A stretch of DNA of 64,000 nucleotides, taken from positions 4,678,754-4,742,753 of the forward strand of contig JAJEKV010000070.1 of the NCBI GenBank assembly GCA_021234155.1, in the 5' to 3' direction. This DNA is from Isoetes taiwanensis. Lineage: Eukaryota > Streptophyta > Lycopodiopsida > Isoetales > Isoetaceae. The notes beneath the pieces were generated by a model that saw only the letters and a list, made by a program, of their open reading frames with translations, did no database searches and was not told the DNA's origin. Positions 36,075 through 44,714 of this stretch are shown piece by piece. The number at the start of each line of letters is the position of its first letter. The stretch's first letter is position 1. The position numbers were made by a program, and so were the translations under genes.

Positions 36075-36232
36075 AATGTGCAATTACTAATGTGCACATT
36101 TAACCATGTGCACATTAATCTAGGTGCACATTTTCCAAGGTGGACACTTTATGCCAAGTGGGCCATACCCAAGTGTGTAATAAATGTGCACACTTTCCAA
36201 TGTGCACATTTATTAATGTGGGCACACCTTTC
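36075..36232. repeat. GTGCAC palindrome cluster in U3
   Basis: Five to six copies of AATGTGCACATT-like palindromes (ATGTGCACATTTA, CATGTGCACATTAA, AGGTGCACATTTT and others) within 160 bp, upstream of the probable LTR promoter. The same cluster occurs in both LTRs and in copy 2 (about 50212-50400). This suggests an enhancer-like array of protein-binding sites. Confidence 0.6.
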
Positions 36233-37287
36233 CATGTGGCACTTTTGCCACCTATTCCATTAAAGGCAAGTGGGCCCATTCCCAATTATCCCACATGCCT
36301 AAAGTGGATAATTGGAAACCCTAACCACCCCCCTTGTCTATTTAGGAATAGAAACCCTAACTTGCCCATTTTCGTTTCTAGGGTTTTAGAGCTCTGTTTT
36401 GGCTGCCCCAAGGGTCAAAACCGTCTCCCAGACGCTGTCTGAGAGAATTGCACCATTAGTTTCCCTTGATTCGAGCATTCCAGTAGGATGGTCGAACTCA
36501 GGCCAGGAGGAGCCCCTCAAGGATCAGGTATTTTGCCAATTTAATAGCCTAAACCCTCTTTTAGTCATTTAGCTAGTAGGGTTAGCATATTAAATTGCCC
36601 ATAGCAGCCTTCTAGGTCTCTAGATACCAGACTCTAACTAAAGAACCTAATCTTTATTATAATGTTTTAGGGTGTGTCTTGAACCACGCCCTAATTTCGA
36701 CGGTCGAGATTTCACGCCCTAATTTCGACGGTCGAGATTCGTTTGACTATTCCATTCTTGGTTTGGGTCGTATTCTTCTGGCTTGCGGAAAAAATGCTGG
36801 CGGCCCGATCCTTGCAGGTCTTTTTGAAGCTAGGTATGGCCGGAAGAGCAGCATATGATGCTGCTGGCGTATGGCCTAACTTCCTCTGTGGACGCCTGCA
36901 CTGCAGAGCCCGGATTCAATTTTGGACCTGTGGAGCTTCAGCCAGCGATCTTGGCCTGCGGCTGGAGCAGCCAGCTATGGAGGTATGGTCTGACTTCGCT
37001 GCCTCTTGCCTTTGATGCGGTCGCAAAGAACGAACTCCGGCGAGCAGTTTCGAGGTAACTTTTACAAAGAAGCAGAGAAAGATGTAAGCTTCATTTGATG
37101 ATTAAAGCTCCATGTTTATTTTTCCCTAGATCGACATGTGCTCTTGATGAATACGAGCTTCGCTCTCTCTTTGCTATGGTCTACTTCTGTGTGCTTTAAC
37201 TTCACCTCTTTTGGATTCAGATGATTCCTGGAGCAGCCAGCTATGGAGGTATGGTCTGACTTTGCTGCCTCTTGCCTTTGATGCGGT

Positions 37288-38240
37288 CTGTGAGCAGCTT
37301 CTGGATTTGGAAATTTTGAGCATAAGGGGAAGAACTGCCCTAAGGTAATTATTCTATACATGAGTTGCATTTTAAGCTGAACATACGATGTGCAGTTTCT
37401 TTTGTCTTCTAATTGCGTTTTGATATTTGTGTGTTTCTTATTAGATGTCTGAATGCCATTATTGTGGTAACTCTGGTCACAAGGCAAAGGCTTGCCCTCA
37501 GAACATCCTTGGAAACTTCAAAGGAGATGTCTCATGCTATAATTGTGGTGAATTTGGTCACTCTGGCATGGTTTGTTCACTGGCTTTATTAGTTTTTTGT
37601 ATTATGAAGTATATAGTGATTATCCATCTGCTGCAATGTAGGGCTGTGCAAAGTCGCGACATGCTAGAGAAAAACCTGCTGAAAGACCTGCACAAACGTG
37701 CTACAAATGTGGAGAGGAAGGACATTATGCCCGTGGGTGTATGAAAATTCCAAATGTATGTACAACCCCTTGGTTCCATGCATGTTCGGTTGCCTATTTA
37801 GATGGCTGCTCTTCAATTAACTGTACCTTATCTATTCAGATTGTGAAGTGTTACATTTGCAAGCAAAGTGGCCATTTATGCTGTCAAAACATCCTTGGAA
37901 ACTTCAAAGGAGATGTCTCATGCTTACCTTATCTATTCATATTGTGAAGTGTTACATTTGCAAGCAAAGTGGCCATTTATGCTGTCAAAACATCCTTGGA
38001 AACTTCAAAGGAGATGTCTCATGCTATAATTGTGGTGAATTTGGTCACTCTGGCATGGTTTGTTCACTGCCTTTATTAGTTTTTTGTATTATGAAGTATA
38101 TAGTGATTATCCATCTGCTGCAATGTAGGGCTGTGCAAAGTCGCGACATGCTAGAGAAAAACCTGCTGAAAGACCTGCACAAACGTGCTACAAATGTGGA
38201 GAGGAAGGACATTATGCCCGTGGGTGTATGAAAATTACAA
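37288..38240 (+). pseudogene. captured CCHC zinc-knuckle gene fragment
   Basis: Exons with intact splice-site dinucleotides and CX2CX4HX4C knuckles. A partial knuckle exon (FGNFEHKGKNCPK, ending before GTAATT near 37343); an exon from 37445 after an AG with CHYCGNSGHKAKAC and the start of CYNCGEFGHSGM; an intron from 37571; an exon 37642-37755 with CYKCGEEGHYARGC; an intron to 37839; then CYICKQSGHLCC. The first knuckle-splitting intron sits so that splicing restores CX2CX4HX4C. Such proteins bind single-stranded nucleic acid (CNBP/GIS2-like or related); the parent gene is not identified. Internal duplications and missing ends make a functional product unlikely. Retained introns show capture at DNA level. 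Confidence 0.75.
37502..38234 (+). repeat. direct duplication inside the captured gene
   Basis: The segment 37502-37748 recurs almost unchanged at 37989-38234. A smaller unit (start TGAAGTGTTACATTTGCAAG) occurs at about 37845 and 37946. These duplications place knuckle 2 and knuckle 3 twice and probably arose after capture. Confidence 0.85.
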
Positions 38241-38853
38241 CCCCTTGGTTCCATGCATGTTCTGTTGTAATTCATATGGCAGTGTATTTGAGGATATCCA
38301 TGTTTTGCCTGAACTGTGGGGTTTTGCAGAAAAGGAAAAGGTGGCATGAACCATGGGACTCTGGAGATCTCTTTACATTGTTAAGCACTTTTTGAAAAAA
38401 GCGAGCTTTTGAGTGATACATGTAGAAAGATGTGGATGTGATGCACGTAGAAAGATGTGGATGCAACAAGGGTATATAATTAAATTATTTTTGTTCTATG
38501 AAGCATATGTATTGTATTAAATCATCTAAGAGAAAATATAAAGACTATTCTTAGATTCAATTAATATGATGATATGATTAGAGTTTTCCCTATCTTATCA
38601 TTCTATTTATTGTAAAAAGTAGCATGCAATGATGATTTAGCTCATATGCAATGGAATCTTTCGTTCTAGGTTTCTACAATACTACAAACTTATGAGTGTT
38701 AATATTGCTCATTCATTTACTTTGTCTAAATTTGAAGCAAGTTTGATACACGGTTCTCAAATTCACAAGTAGGTAACACATTACTACAAAAAAGCCTTAC
38801 CCCAACAACACTCCTGAACAAATACTCTTCGTGTACGAATATAAAATATATGG

Positions 38854-38883
38854 AGTGCCCACCGAAGGTGGGCACTTTACTAG
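38854..38883 (+). terminator. Helitron H1 3' hairpin and CTAG end
   Basis: AGTGCCCACC, loop GAA, GGTGGGCACT, then TTACTAG. This is the Helitron 3' termination signal for rolling-circle transposition, not a transcription terminator. Confidence 0.85.
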
Positions 38884-39843
38884 TTCTATGATATAGATTA
38901 GATCTAGTTCTTTAGTTCTTATGTGATGTATGTGGATGATGTACCTCTATGAACTCCTTGTATTGGGAAGGGGGGTAGAGACCTAAAGCTTGGTAGTAGA
39001 TGCTCCTAGATTAGCCTCTCTAGCACACTATAGATTCGGCCTGTGTACAAGAACCACACCTGGTTGTGGGTGAAGGGACTAGACTGGCTTATAAGGAGGT
39101 TCATGTTCTGACTCCTGAACGATCCCCCTGGTGTGTAATGTCTACCGGGGATCATAGTGACTAGGTCTAATGGCTTGCCACTGAGTGTGGGCAAGGCATG
39201 GGCTCGACACCCGTGAAGTGGGGTTCACTTTCCATTGGGTTCAAGTCGAATAAGGGCAGTGGCCCTCTAGTCTCCTTGAGTCAGCATGTAGATCTCTGGA
39301 GGAAGAGATCCCTACCTGCCCCATCGGAACTGGGGAGATGTAACCCAGGATATAGCCCCCTCGGCTATGCATCCGGCGGGCTACAGTCAGGTCCCAACAC
39401 TTTTCAGCCTACTCTGCAAAGTGTGCACAGGAGGGGCGGATGGAGTGGACAACCCAATGCCATGTTCTTATGCCAGCCAAATCCATTGCTATGAATTCTG
39501 TCTGCGATGAACTCTGGAGACCCAAGCCGTCAGTCATCCCCATGCGTCTGAGCCTTGGGTAGGATCCCCTATATGCATTGTGCTGATCATTGTCTATGCA
39601 GATGTGGTATGCCACCCTTCGAGGTGGCTATGTGTTGCTCTTATGTACTGACATGTATGTTTACGCTTCCGCAGCTAGGTAGGCCCTGAGGGAGACGGGG
39701 TAAAATGACCCCTTCACTCTTCCCATCGAACCCGCCCAGGGAAAAGGTTCTTGTGAAGGGCCCCGACGGCATGGAGCTGGTATGGGGGAAGAACTCCTGT
39801 TTGTATACGGTGAGTGCACCGTATACGAGTAGGGGACGTCACA

Positions 39844-39904
39844 CTCTCGAACCCACAATCTCTTGATTAGAAGTCAAATGCCTTATCCATTAGGCCACGA
39901 GAGC
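39844..39904 (-). pseudogene. tRNA-Arg(UCU), 3' end lost at the gypsy insertion
   Basis: Gene B of the partial unit. The 5' half and anticodon TCT are present, but the acceptor 3' strand and T stem are incomplete. The sequence resembles the 10-bp-deleted gene at 43477, so it may already have been a pseudogene when the gypsy element inserted. Confidence 0.8.
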
Positions 39905-39966
39905 CTTCCAACTTTGATTTGATAATCAACAATATAATCACAAGACCTATGACTTCGTTTAAATAT

Positions 39967-40039
39967 GCTTTCGCTGAGAGTCGAACTCGAGACCTCCCGC
40001 TTACTAAATGGGTGCTCTAAACAACTGAGCTACCAAAGC
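39967..40039 (-). tRNA. tRNA-Thr(AGU), type C
   Basis: 73 nt, acceptor GCTTTGG/CGAAAGC, anticodon loop TTAGTAA. It has an A where other copies have G in the anticodon stem (CCCAT), giving one mismatch. The acceptor has a G-G mismatch shared by all type C genes. Confidence 0.8.
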
Positions 40040-40096
40040 TTCAACACCTCAGATTATAACAACATATATCACTTTCACCTCCACTTTCTTTTGCAC

Positions 40097-40168
40097 ACTC
40101 TCGATGGGACTCGAACCCACAATCTCTTGATTAGAAGTCAAATGCCTTATCCATTAAGCCACGAGAGC
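40097..40168 (-). tRNA. tRNA-Arg(UCU), type D
   Basis: 72 nt. Acceptor GCTCTCG/CGAGAGT with a G1-U72 wobble, anticodon loop CTTCTAA, B box GGTTCGAGTCC. One change in the D arm (GGCTTAATGG in place of GGCCTAATGG). Minus-strand upstream region has a TATA-like ATTATATTG and a CAA close to the 5' end, as in plant tRNA genes. Confidence 0.88.
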
Positions 40169-40440
40169 CTTGCAATTTTGATTTGATAATCAACAATATA
40201 ATCACAGAACCAAGCCATATGAGTACGCATCTTCCTTTTAATATTACCTAACCAATTGAGATATAAGCCAAAAGTTACTACTAGTAGTCAAAGCCACGTC
40301 TTATGGGCAAGAAAAGATAAACGATAGATGCCGTAAATGAGTAAATATCCAAGATAATTGAATCTAAACAATCATTCTCACGTCGGTCTCTTGCTATAGC
40401 AATATGTAGATGAGGTCACGAGTCAATTGCCACTTAAACG

Positions 40441-40450
40441 AAAAAAAAAA
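40441..40450 (-). terminator. poly-T tract, unit 1 spacer
   Basis: A10 on the plus strand is T10 in the tRNA transcription direction, about 155 nt beyond the 3' end of gene A. A strong Pol III terminator closing the unit. Confidence 0.55.
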
Positions 40451-40605
40451 TTAGTAGTGAAGAACACATCGTAATGCATGTTGCCAAATATAAAGAGAAG
40501 CATTATTGGGTAAAACAACCAAGTACAAGTCACTTCTTCCTAGTATATCAATAAAGAGATTTGATGCGTTTAAAAATGAAACTCCTTGCAGGCCATTATC
40601 ACTTT

Positions 40606-40678
40606 GCTTTCATTGAGAGTCGAACTCAAGACCTCCCACTTACTAAACGGGTGCTCTAACCAACTGAGCTACAAAAGC
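40606..40678 (-). tRNA. tRNA-Thr(AGU), type A, unit 1
   Basis: 73 nt, acceptor GCTTTTG/TGAAAGC fully paired with wobbles, anticodon loop TTAGTAA, T arm TTGAG-TTCGACT-CTCAA. One change in the anticodon stem (GTGGG for GCGGG) leaves pairing intact or wobbling. Confidence 0.88.
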
Positions 40679-40735
40679 TTCAACACCTTAGTTTAAAACA
40701 AAGTTATTACTTTCACCTCCACTTTCTTTTTGCAC

Positions 40736-40807
40736 ACTCTCGATGGGACTCGAACCCACAATCTCTTGATTAGAAGTCAAATGCCTTATCGATTAGGCCA
40801 CGAGAGC
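40736..40807 (-). tRNA. tRNA-Arg(UCU), type B, unit 1
   Basis: 72 nt, same body as the other Arg genes except C for G in the D loop (CCTAATCGATAAGG). TTTT lies about 40 nt beyond its 3' end, before gene A. Confidence 0.87.
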
Positions 40808-40883
40808 CTTCCAAGTTTGATTTGATAATCAACATTATAATCACAAGACCTATCCCTAGGAGTACACGGCTACGTTTAAATAT

Positions 40884-40955
40884 GCTTTCGCTGAGATTCG
40901 AACTCAAGACCTCCCGCTTACTAAACGGGTGCTCTAAACAATGAGCTACCAAAGC
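40884..40955 (-). tRNA. tRNA-Thr(AGU), type C, unit 1 (D-loop deletion)
   Basis: 72 nt. It lacks one base next to the D stem (GCTCATTGTTTAGAGC) and has one change in the T stem (TTCGAATCTCAG). Possibly impaired. Confidence 0.7.
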
Positions 40956-41012
40956 TTCAACACCTCAGATTATAACAACATATATCACTTTCACCTCCAC
41001 TTTCTTTTGCAC

Positions 41013-41084
41013 ACTCTCGTTGGGACTCGAACCCACAATCTCTTGATTAGAAGTCAAATGCCTTATCCATTAGGCCACGAGAGC
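41013..41084 (-). tRNA. tRNA-Arg(UCU), type D, unit 1
   Basis: 72 nt, with one change at the T-stem/acceptor junction (CCCAACGAGAG in place of CCCATCGAGAG). Anticodon and boxes intact. Confidence 0.86.
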
Positions 41085-41356
41085 CTTGCAATTTTGATTT
41101 GATAATTAACAATATAATCACAGAACCAAGCCATATGAGTACGCATCTTCCTTTTAATATTACCTAACCAATTGAGATATAAGCCAAAAGTTACTACTAG
41201 TAGTCAAAGCCACGTCTTATGGGCAAGAAAAGATAAACGATAGATGCCGTAAATGAGTAGATATTCAAGATAATTGAATCTAAACAATCATTCTCACGTC
41301 GGTCTCTTGCTATAGCAATATGTAGATGAGGTCACGAGTCAATTGCCACTTAAATG

Positions 41357-41366
41357 AAAAAAAAAA
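41357..41366 (-). terminator. poly-T tract, unit 2 spacer
   Basis: A10 on the plus strand, about 155 nt past gene A of unit 2 in the transcribed direction. Confidence 0.55.
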
Positions 41367-41521
41367 TTAGTAGTGAAGAACACATCGTAATGCATGTTGC
41401 CAAATATAAAGAGAAGCATTATTGGGTAAAACAACCAAGTACAAGTCACTTCTTCCTAGTATATCAAACAAGAGATTTGATGCGTTTAGAAATGAAACTC
41501 CTTGCAGGCCATTATCACTTT

Positions 41522-41594
41522 GCTTTCATTGAGAGTCGAACTCAAGACCTCCCGCTTACTAAACGGGTGCTCTAACCAACTAAGCTACAAAAGC
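41522..41594 (-). tRNA. tRNA-Thr(AGU), type A, unit 2
   Basis: 73 nt; one D-arm difference (TAGCTTAGTTGG). Otherwise identical to the type A consensus. Confidence 0.88.
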
Positions 41595-41653
41595 TTCAAC
41601 ACCTCAGTGTAAAACAAAGTATTATCACTTTCACCTCCACTTTCTTTTTGAAC

Positions 41654-41725
41654 ACTCTCGATGGGACTCGAACCCACAATCTCTTGATTAGAAGTCAAAT
41701 GCCTTATCCATTAGGCCACGAGAGC
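41654..41725 (-). tRNA. tRNA-Arg(UCU), type B, unit 2
   Basis: 72 nt, consensus sequence with complete cloverleaf; A box TGGCCTAATGG and B box GGTTCGAGTCC perfect. Confidence 0.9.
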
Positions 41726-41801
41726 CTTCCAACTTTGATTTGATAATCAACACTATAATCACAAGACCTATCCATAGGAGTACACGGCTACGTTTAAATA
41801 T

Positions 41802-41874
41802 GCTTTCGCTGAGAGTCGAACTCAAGACCTCCCGCTTACTAAACGGGTGCTCTAAACAACTGAGCTACCAAAGC
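41802..41874 (-). tRNA. tRNA-Thr(AGU), type C, unit 2
   Basis: 73 nt, T arm TTGAG-TTCGACT-CTCAG, like type A in this arm. No T4 tract separates it from gene B downstream. Confidence 0.86.
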
Positions 41875-41931
41875 TTCAACACCTCAAATTATAACAACAT
41901 ATATCACTTTCACCTCCACTTTCTTTTGCAC

Positions 41932-42003
41932 ACTCTCGATGGGACTCGAACCCACAATCTCTTGATTAGAAGTCAAATGCCTTATCCATTAGGCCACGAG
42001 AGC
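41932..42003 (-). tRNA. tRNA-Arg(UCU), type D, unit 2
   Basis: 72 nt, consensus sequence, with TATA-like and CAA elements upstream on the minus strand. Confidence 0.9.
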
Positions 42004-42275
42004 CTTGCAATTTTGATTTGATAATCAACAATATAATCACAGAACCAAGCCATATGAGTACGCATCTTCCTTTTAATATTACCTAACCAATTGAGATATA
42101 AGCCAAAAGTTACTACTAGTAGTCAAAGCCACGTCTTATGGGCAAGAAAAGATAAACGATAGATGCCGTAAATGAGTAGATATCCAAGATAATTGAATCT
42201 AAACAATCATTCTCACGTCGGTCTCTTGCTATAGCAATATGTAGATGAGGTCACGAGTCAATTGCCACTTAAACG

Positions 42276-42286
42276 AAAAAAAAAAA
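42276..42286 (-). terminator. poly-T tract, unit 3 spacer
   Basis: A11 on the plus strand, about 155 nt past gene A of unit 3. Confidence 0.55.
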
Positions 42287-42440
42287 TAGTAGTGAAGAAC
42301 ACATCGTAATGCATGTTGCCAAATATCAAGAGAAGCATTATTGGGTAAAACAACCAAGTACAAGTCACTTCTTCCTAGCATATCAATAAAGAGATTTGAT
42401 GCGTTTAGAAATGAAACTCCTTGCAAGCCATTATCACTTT

Positions 42441-42513
42441 GCTTTCATTGAGAGTCGAACTCAAGACCTCCCGCTTACTAAACGGGTGCTCTAAACAACT
42501 GAGCTACAAAAGC
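42441..42513 (-). tRNA. tRNA-Thr(AGU), type A, unit 3
   Basis: 73 nt, complete; D loop reads AGTTGTTTA as in type C genes, which suggests gene conversion between the two types. Confidence 0.88.
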
Positions 42514-42572
42514 TTCAACACCTTAGTTTAAAACAAAGTATTATCACTTTCATCTCCACATTCTTTTTGCAC

Positions 42573-42644
42573 ACTCTCGATGGGACTCGAACCCACAATC
42601 ACTTGATTAGAAGTCAAATGCCTTATCCATTAGGCCACGAGAGC
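42573..42644 (-). tRNA. tRNA-Arg(UCU), type B, unit 3
   Basis: 72 nt; variable region reads TGATT in place of AGATT, shared with the type B gene of unit 5. Confidence 0.88.
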
Positions 42645-42706
42645 CTTCCAACTTTGATTTGATAATCAACACTATAATCACAAGACCTATCCATAGGAGT
42701 ACACGG

Positions 42707-42772
42707 CTGAGAGTCGAACTCGAGACCTCCCGCTTACTAAACGGATGCTCTAAACAACTGAGCTACCAAAGC
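42707..42772 (-). pseudogene. tRNA-Thr type C, acceptor 3' strand deleted, unit 3
   Basis: About 20 bp covering the acceptor 3' strand and the adjoining spacer are missing, with GCT at the junction as microhomology. One change in the anticodon stem (ATCCG). It cannot form an acceptor stem. The same deletion recurs in unit 5. Confidence 0.88.
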
Positions 42773-42829
42773 TTCAACACCTCAAATTATAACAACATAT
42801 ATCACTTTCACCTCCACTTTCTTTTGCAC

Positions 42830-42901
42830 ACTCTCGATGGGACTCGAACCCACAATCTCTTGATTAGAAGTCAAATGCCTTATCCATTAGGCCACGAGAG
42901 C
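42830..42901 (-). tRNA. tRNA-Arg(UCU), type D, unit 3
   Basis: 72 nt, consensus sequence. Confidence 0.9.
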
Positions 42902-43173
42902 CTTGCAATTTTGATTTGATAATCAACAATATAATCACAGAACCAAGCCATATGAGTACGCATCTTCCTTTTAATATTACCTAACCAATTGAGATATAAG
43001 CCAAAAGTTACTACTAGTAGTCAAAGCCACGTCTTATGGGCAAGAAAAGATAAACGATAGTTGCCGTAAATGAGTAGATATCTAAGATAATTGAATCTAA
43101 ACAATCATTCTCGCGTCCGTCTCTTGCTATAGCAATATGTAGATGAGGTCACGAGTCAATTGCCACTTAAACG

Positions 43174-43189
43174 AAAAAAAAAAAAAAAA
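43174..43189 (-). terminator. poly-T tract, unit 4 spacer
   Basis: A16 on the plus strand, the longest of the set, about 155 nt past gene A of unit 4. Confidence 0.55.
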
Positions 43190-43344
43190 TTAGTAGTGAA
43201 GAACACATCGTAATGCATGTTGCCAAATATCAAGAGAAGCATTATTGGGTAAAACAACCAAGTACAAGTCACTTCTTCCTAGCATATCAATAAAGAGATT
43301 TGATGCGTTTAGAAATGAAACTCCTTGCAAGCCATTATCACTTT

Positions 43345-43417
43345 GCTTTCATTGAGAGTCGAACTCAAGACCTCCCGCTTACTAAACGGGTGCTCTAACC
43401 AACTGAGCTACAAAAGC
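43345..43417 (-). tRNA. tRNA-Thr(AGU), type A, unit 4
   Basis: 73 nt, consensus type A with a complete cloverleaf. Confidence 0.9.
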
Positions 43418-43476
43418 TTCAACACCTCAGTTTAAAACAAAGTATTATCACTTTCACCTCCACTTTCTTTTTGCAC

Positions 43477-43538
43477 ACTCTCGAACCCACAATCTCTTGA
43501 TTAGAAGTCAAATGCCTTATCCATTAGGCCACGAGAGC
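43477..43538 (-). pseudogene. tRNA-Arg(UCU), type B with 10-bp T-arm deletion, unit 4
   Basis: Ten bases between two CTCG tetramers are missing, removing part of the T arm and the B box. This is probably a non-functional copy. The same junction is seen where the gypsy element is inserted (39844). Confidence 0.88.
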
Positions 43539-43614
43539 CTTCCAACTTTGATTTGATAATCAACACTATAATCACAAGACCTATCCATAGGAGTACACGG
43601 CTACGTTTAAATAT

Positions 43615-43687
43615 GCTTTCGCTGAGAGTCGAACTCGAGACCTCCCGCTTACTAAACGGGTGCTCTAAACAACTGAGCTACCAAAGC
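43615..43687 (-). tRNA. tRNA-Thr(AGU), type C, unit 4
   Basis: 73 nt, T arm TCGAG-TTCGACT-CTCAG, acceptor GCTTTGG/CGAAAGC with the type C mismatch. Confidence 0.84.
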
Positions 43688-43744
43688 TTCAACACCTCAG
43701 ATTATAACAACATATATCACTTTCACCTCCACTTTCTTTTGCAC

Positions 43745-43816
43745 ACTCTCGATGGGACTCGAACCCACAATCTCTTGATTAGAAGTCAAATGCCTTATCC
43801 ATTAGGCCACGAGAGC
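43745..43816 (-). tRNA. tRNA-Arg(UCU), type D, unit 4
   Basis: 72 nt, consensus sequence. Confidence 0.9.
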
Positions 43817-44088
43817 CTTGCAATTTTGATTTGATAATCAACAATATAATCACAGAACCAAGCCATATGAGTACGCATCTTCCTTTTAATATTACCTAAC
43901 CAATTGAGATATAAGCCAAAAGTTACTACTAGTAGTCAAAGCCACGTCTTATGGGCAAGAAAAGATAAACGATAGATGTCGTAAATGAGTAGATATCCAA
44001 GATAATTGAATCTAAACAATCATTCTCACGTCGGTCTCTTGCTATGGCAATATGTAGATGAGGTCACGAGTCAATTGCCACTTAAACG

Positions 44089-44098
44089 AAAAAAAAAA
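44089..44098 (-). terminator. poly-T tract, unit 5 spacer
   Basis: A10 on the plus strand, about 155 nt past gene A of unit 5. Confidence 0.55.
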
Positions 44099-44253
44099 TT
44101 AGTAGTGAAGAACACATCGTAATGCATGTTGCCAAATATCAAGAGAAGCATTATTGGGTAAAACAACCAAGTACAAGTCACTTCTTCCTAGCATATCAAT
44201 AAAGAGATTTGATGCGTTTAGAAATGAAACTCCTTGCAAGCCATTATCACTTT

Positions 44254-44326
44254 GCTTTCATTGAGAGTCGAACTCAAGACCTCCCGCTTACTAAACGGGT
44301 GCTCTAACCAACTGAGCTACAAAAGC
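44254..44326 (-). tRNA. tRNA-Thr(AGU), type A, unit 5
   Basis: 73 nt, consensus type A. Confidence 0.9.
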
Positions 44327-44385
44327 TTCAACACCTTAGTTTAAAACAAAGTATTATCACTTTCATCTCCACTTTCTTTTTGCAC

Positions 44386-44457
44386 ACTCTCGATGGGACT
44401 CGAACCCACAATCACTTGATTAGAAGTCAAATGCCTTATCCATTAGGCCACGAGAGC
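44386..44457 (-). tRNA. tRNA-Arg(UCU), type B, unit 5
   Basis: 72 nt, with the TGATT variable region shared with unit 3. Confidence 0.88.
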
Positions 44458-44519
44458 CTTCCAACTTTGATTTGATAATCAACACTATAATCACAAGACC
44501 TATCCATAGGAGTACACGG

Positions 44520-44585
44520 CTGAGAGTCGAACTCGAGACCTCCCGCTTACTAAACGGGTGCTCTAAACAACTGAGCTACCAAAGC
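44520..44585 (-). pseudogene. tRNA-Thr type C, acceptor 3' strand deleted, unit 5
   Basis: Same deletion as in unit 3, marking these two units as copies of one another at a distance of about 1.81 kb. Confidence 0.88.
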
Positions 44586-44642
44586 TTCAACACCTCAAAT
44601 TATAACAACATATATCACTTTCACCTTCACTTTCTTTTGCAC

Positions 44643-44714
44643 ACTCTCGATGGGACTCGAACCCACAATCTCTTGATTAGAAGTCAAATGCCTTATCCAT
44701 TAGGCCACGAGAGC
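44643..44714 (-). tRNA. tRNA-Arg(UCU), type D, unit 5
   Basis: 72 nt, consensus sequence. It is the first gene in the transcribed direction after the Helitron insertion at 44894. Confidence 0.9.

Larger units (their letters stand above)
36651..38883 (+). mobile_element. Helitron H1 with captured gene fragment
   Basis: 2233 bp, begins TCTTTATTATAATG and ends ACTTTACTAG. A 10-bp-stem hairpin (38854-38876) lies 7 bp before the end. It is inserted between A (36650) and T (38884), as Helitrons are, and makes no target duplication. Just inside the left end, a unit containing CGCCCTAATTTCGACGGTC is present twice. It has no Rep/helicase gene, so it is non-autonomous. It carries pieces of a CCHC zinc-knuckle gene with introns. 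Confidence 0.9.
24875..39843 (+). mobile_element. Ty3/gypsy chromovirus carrying a histone H3-like gene (copy 1)
   Basis: Complete LTR retrotransposon, about 12.7 kb without the Helitron nested in its 3' LTR. The order is 5' LTR, Met primer-binding site, histone H3-like gene, unknown acidic gene, gag, protease, reverse transcriptase, integrase, chromodomain, polypurine tract, 3' LTR. The 3' LTR starts TGTGACGT and ends ACGTCACA. CTCTC flanks both sides, and the target is a tRNA-Arg gene in the array. Gag-pol is dead in this copy: it has two in-frame stops and a deletion of the RNase H domain. The histone-like gene is intact. Extra genes between LTR and gag are unusual for this family; most chromoviruses have only gag-pol. 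Confidence 0.93.
35946..39843 (+). repeat. 3' LTR, gypsy copy 1 (split by a Helitron)
   Basis: LTR sequence occupies 35946-36650 and 38884-39843, about 1.67 kb in total. It starts TGTGACGT and ends ACGTCACA, an inverted terminal pair. The interval 36651-38883 is a Helitron insertion; joining the two parts gives sequence collinear with the 5' LTR and with copy 2. The CTCTC after the end matches the 5' flank. Confidence 0.92.
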
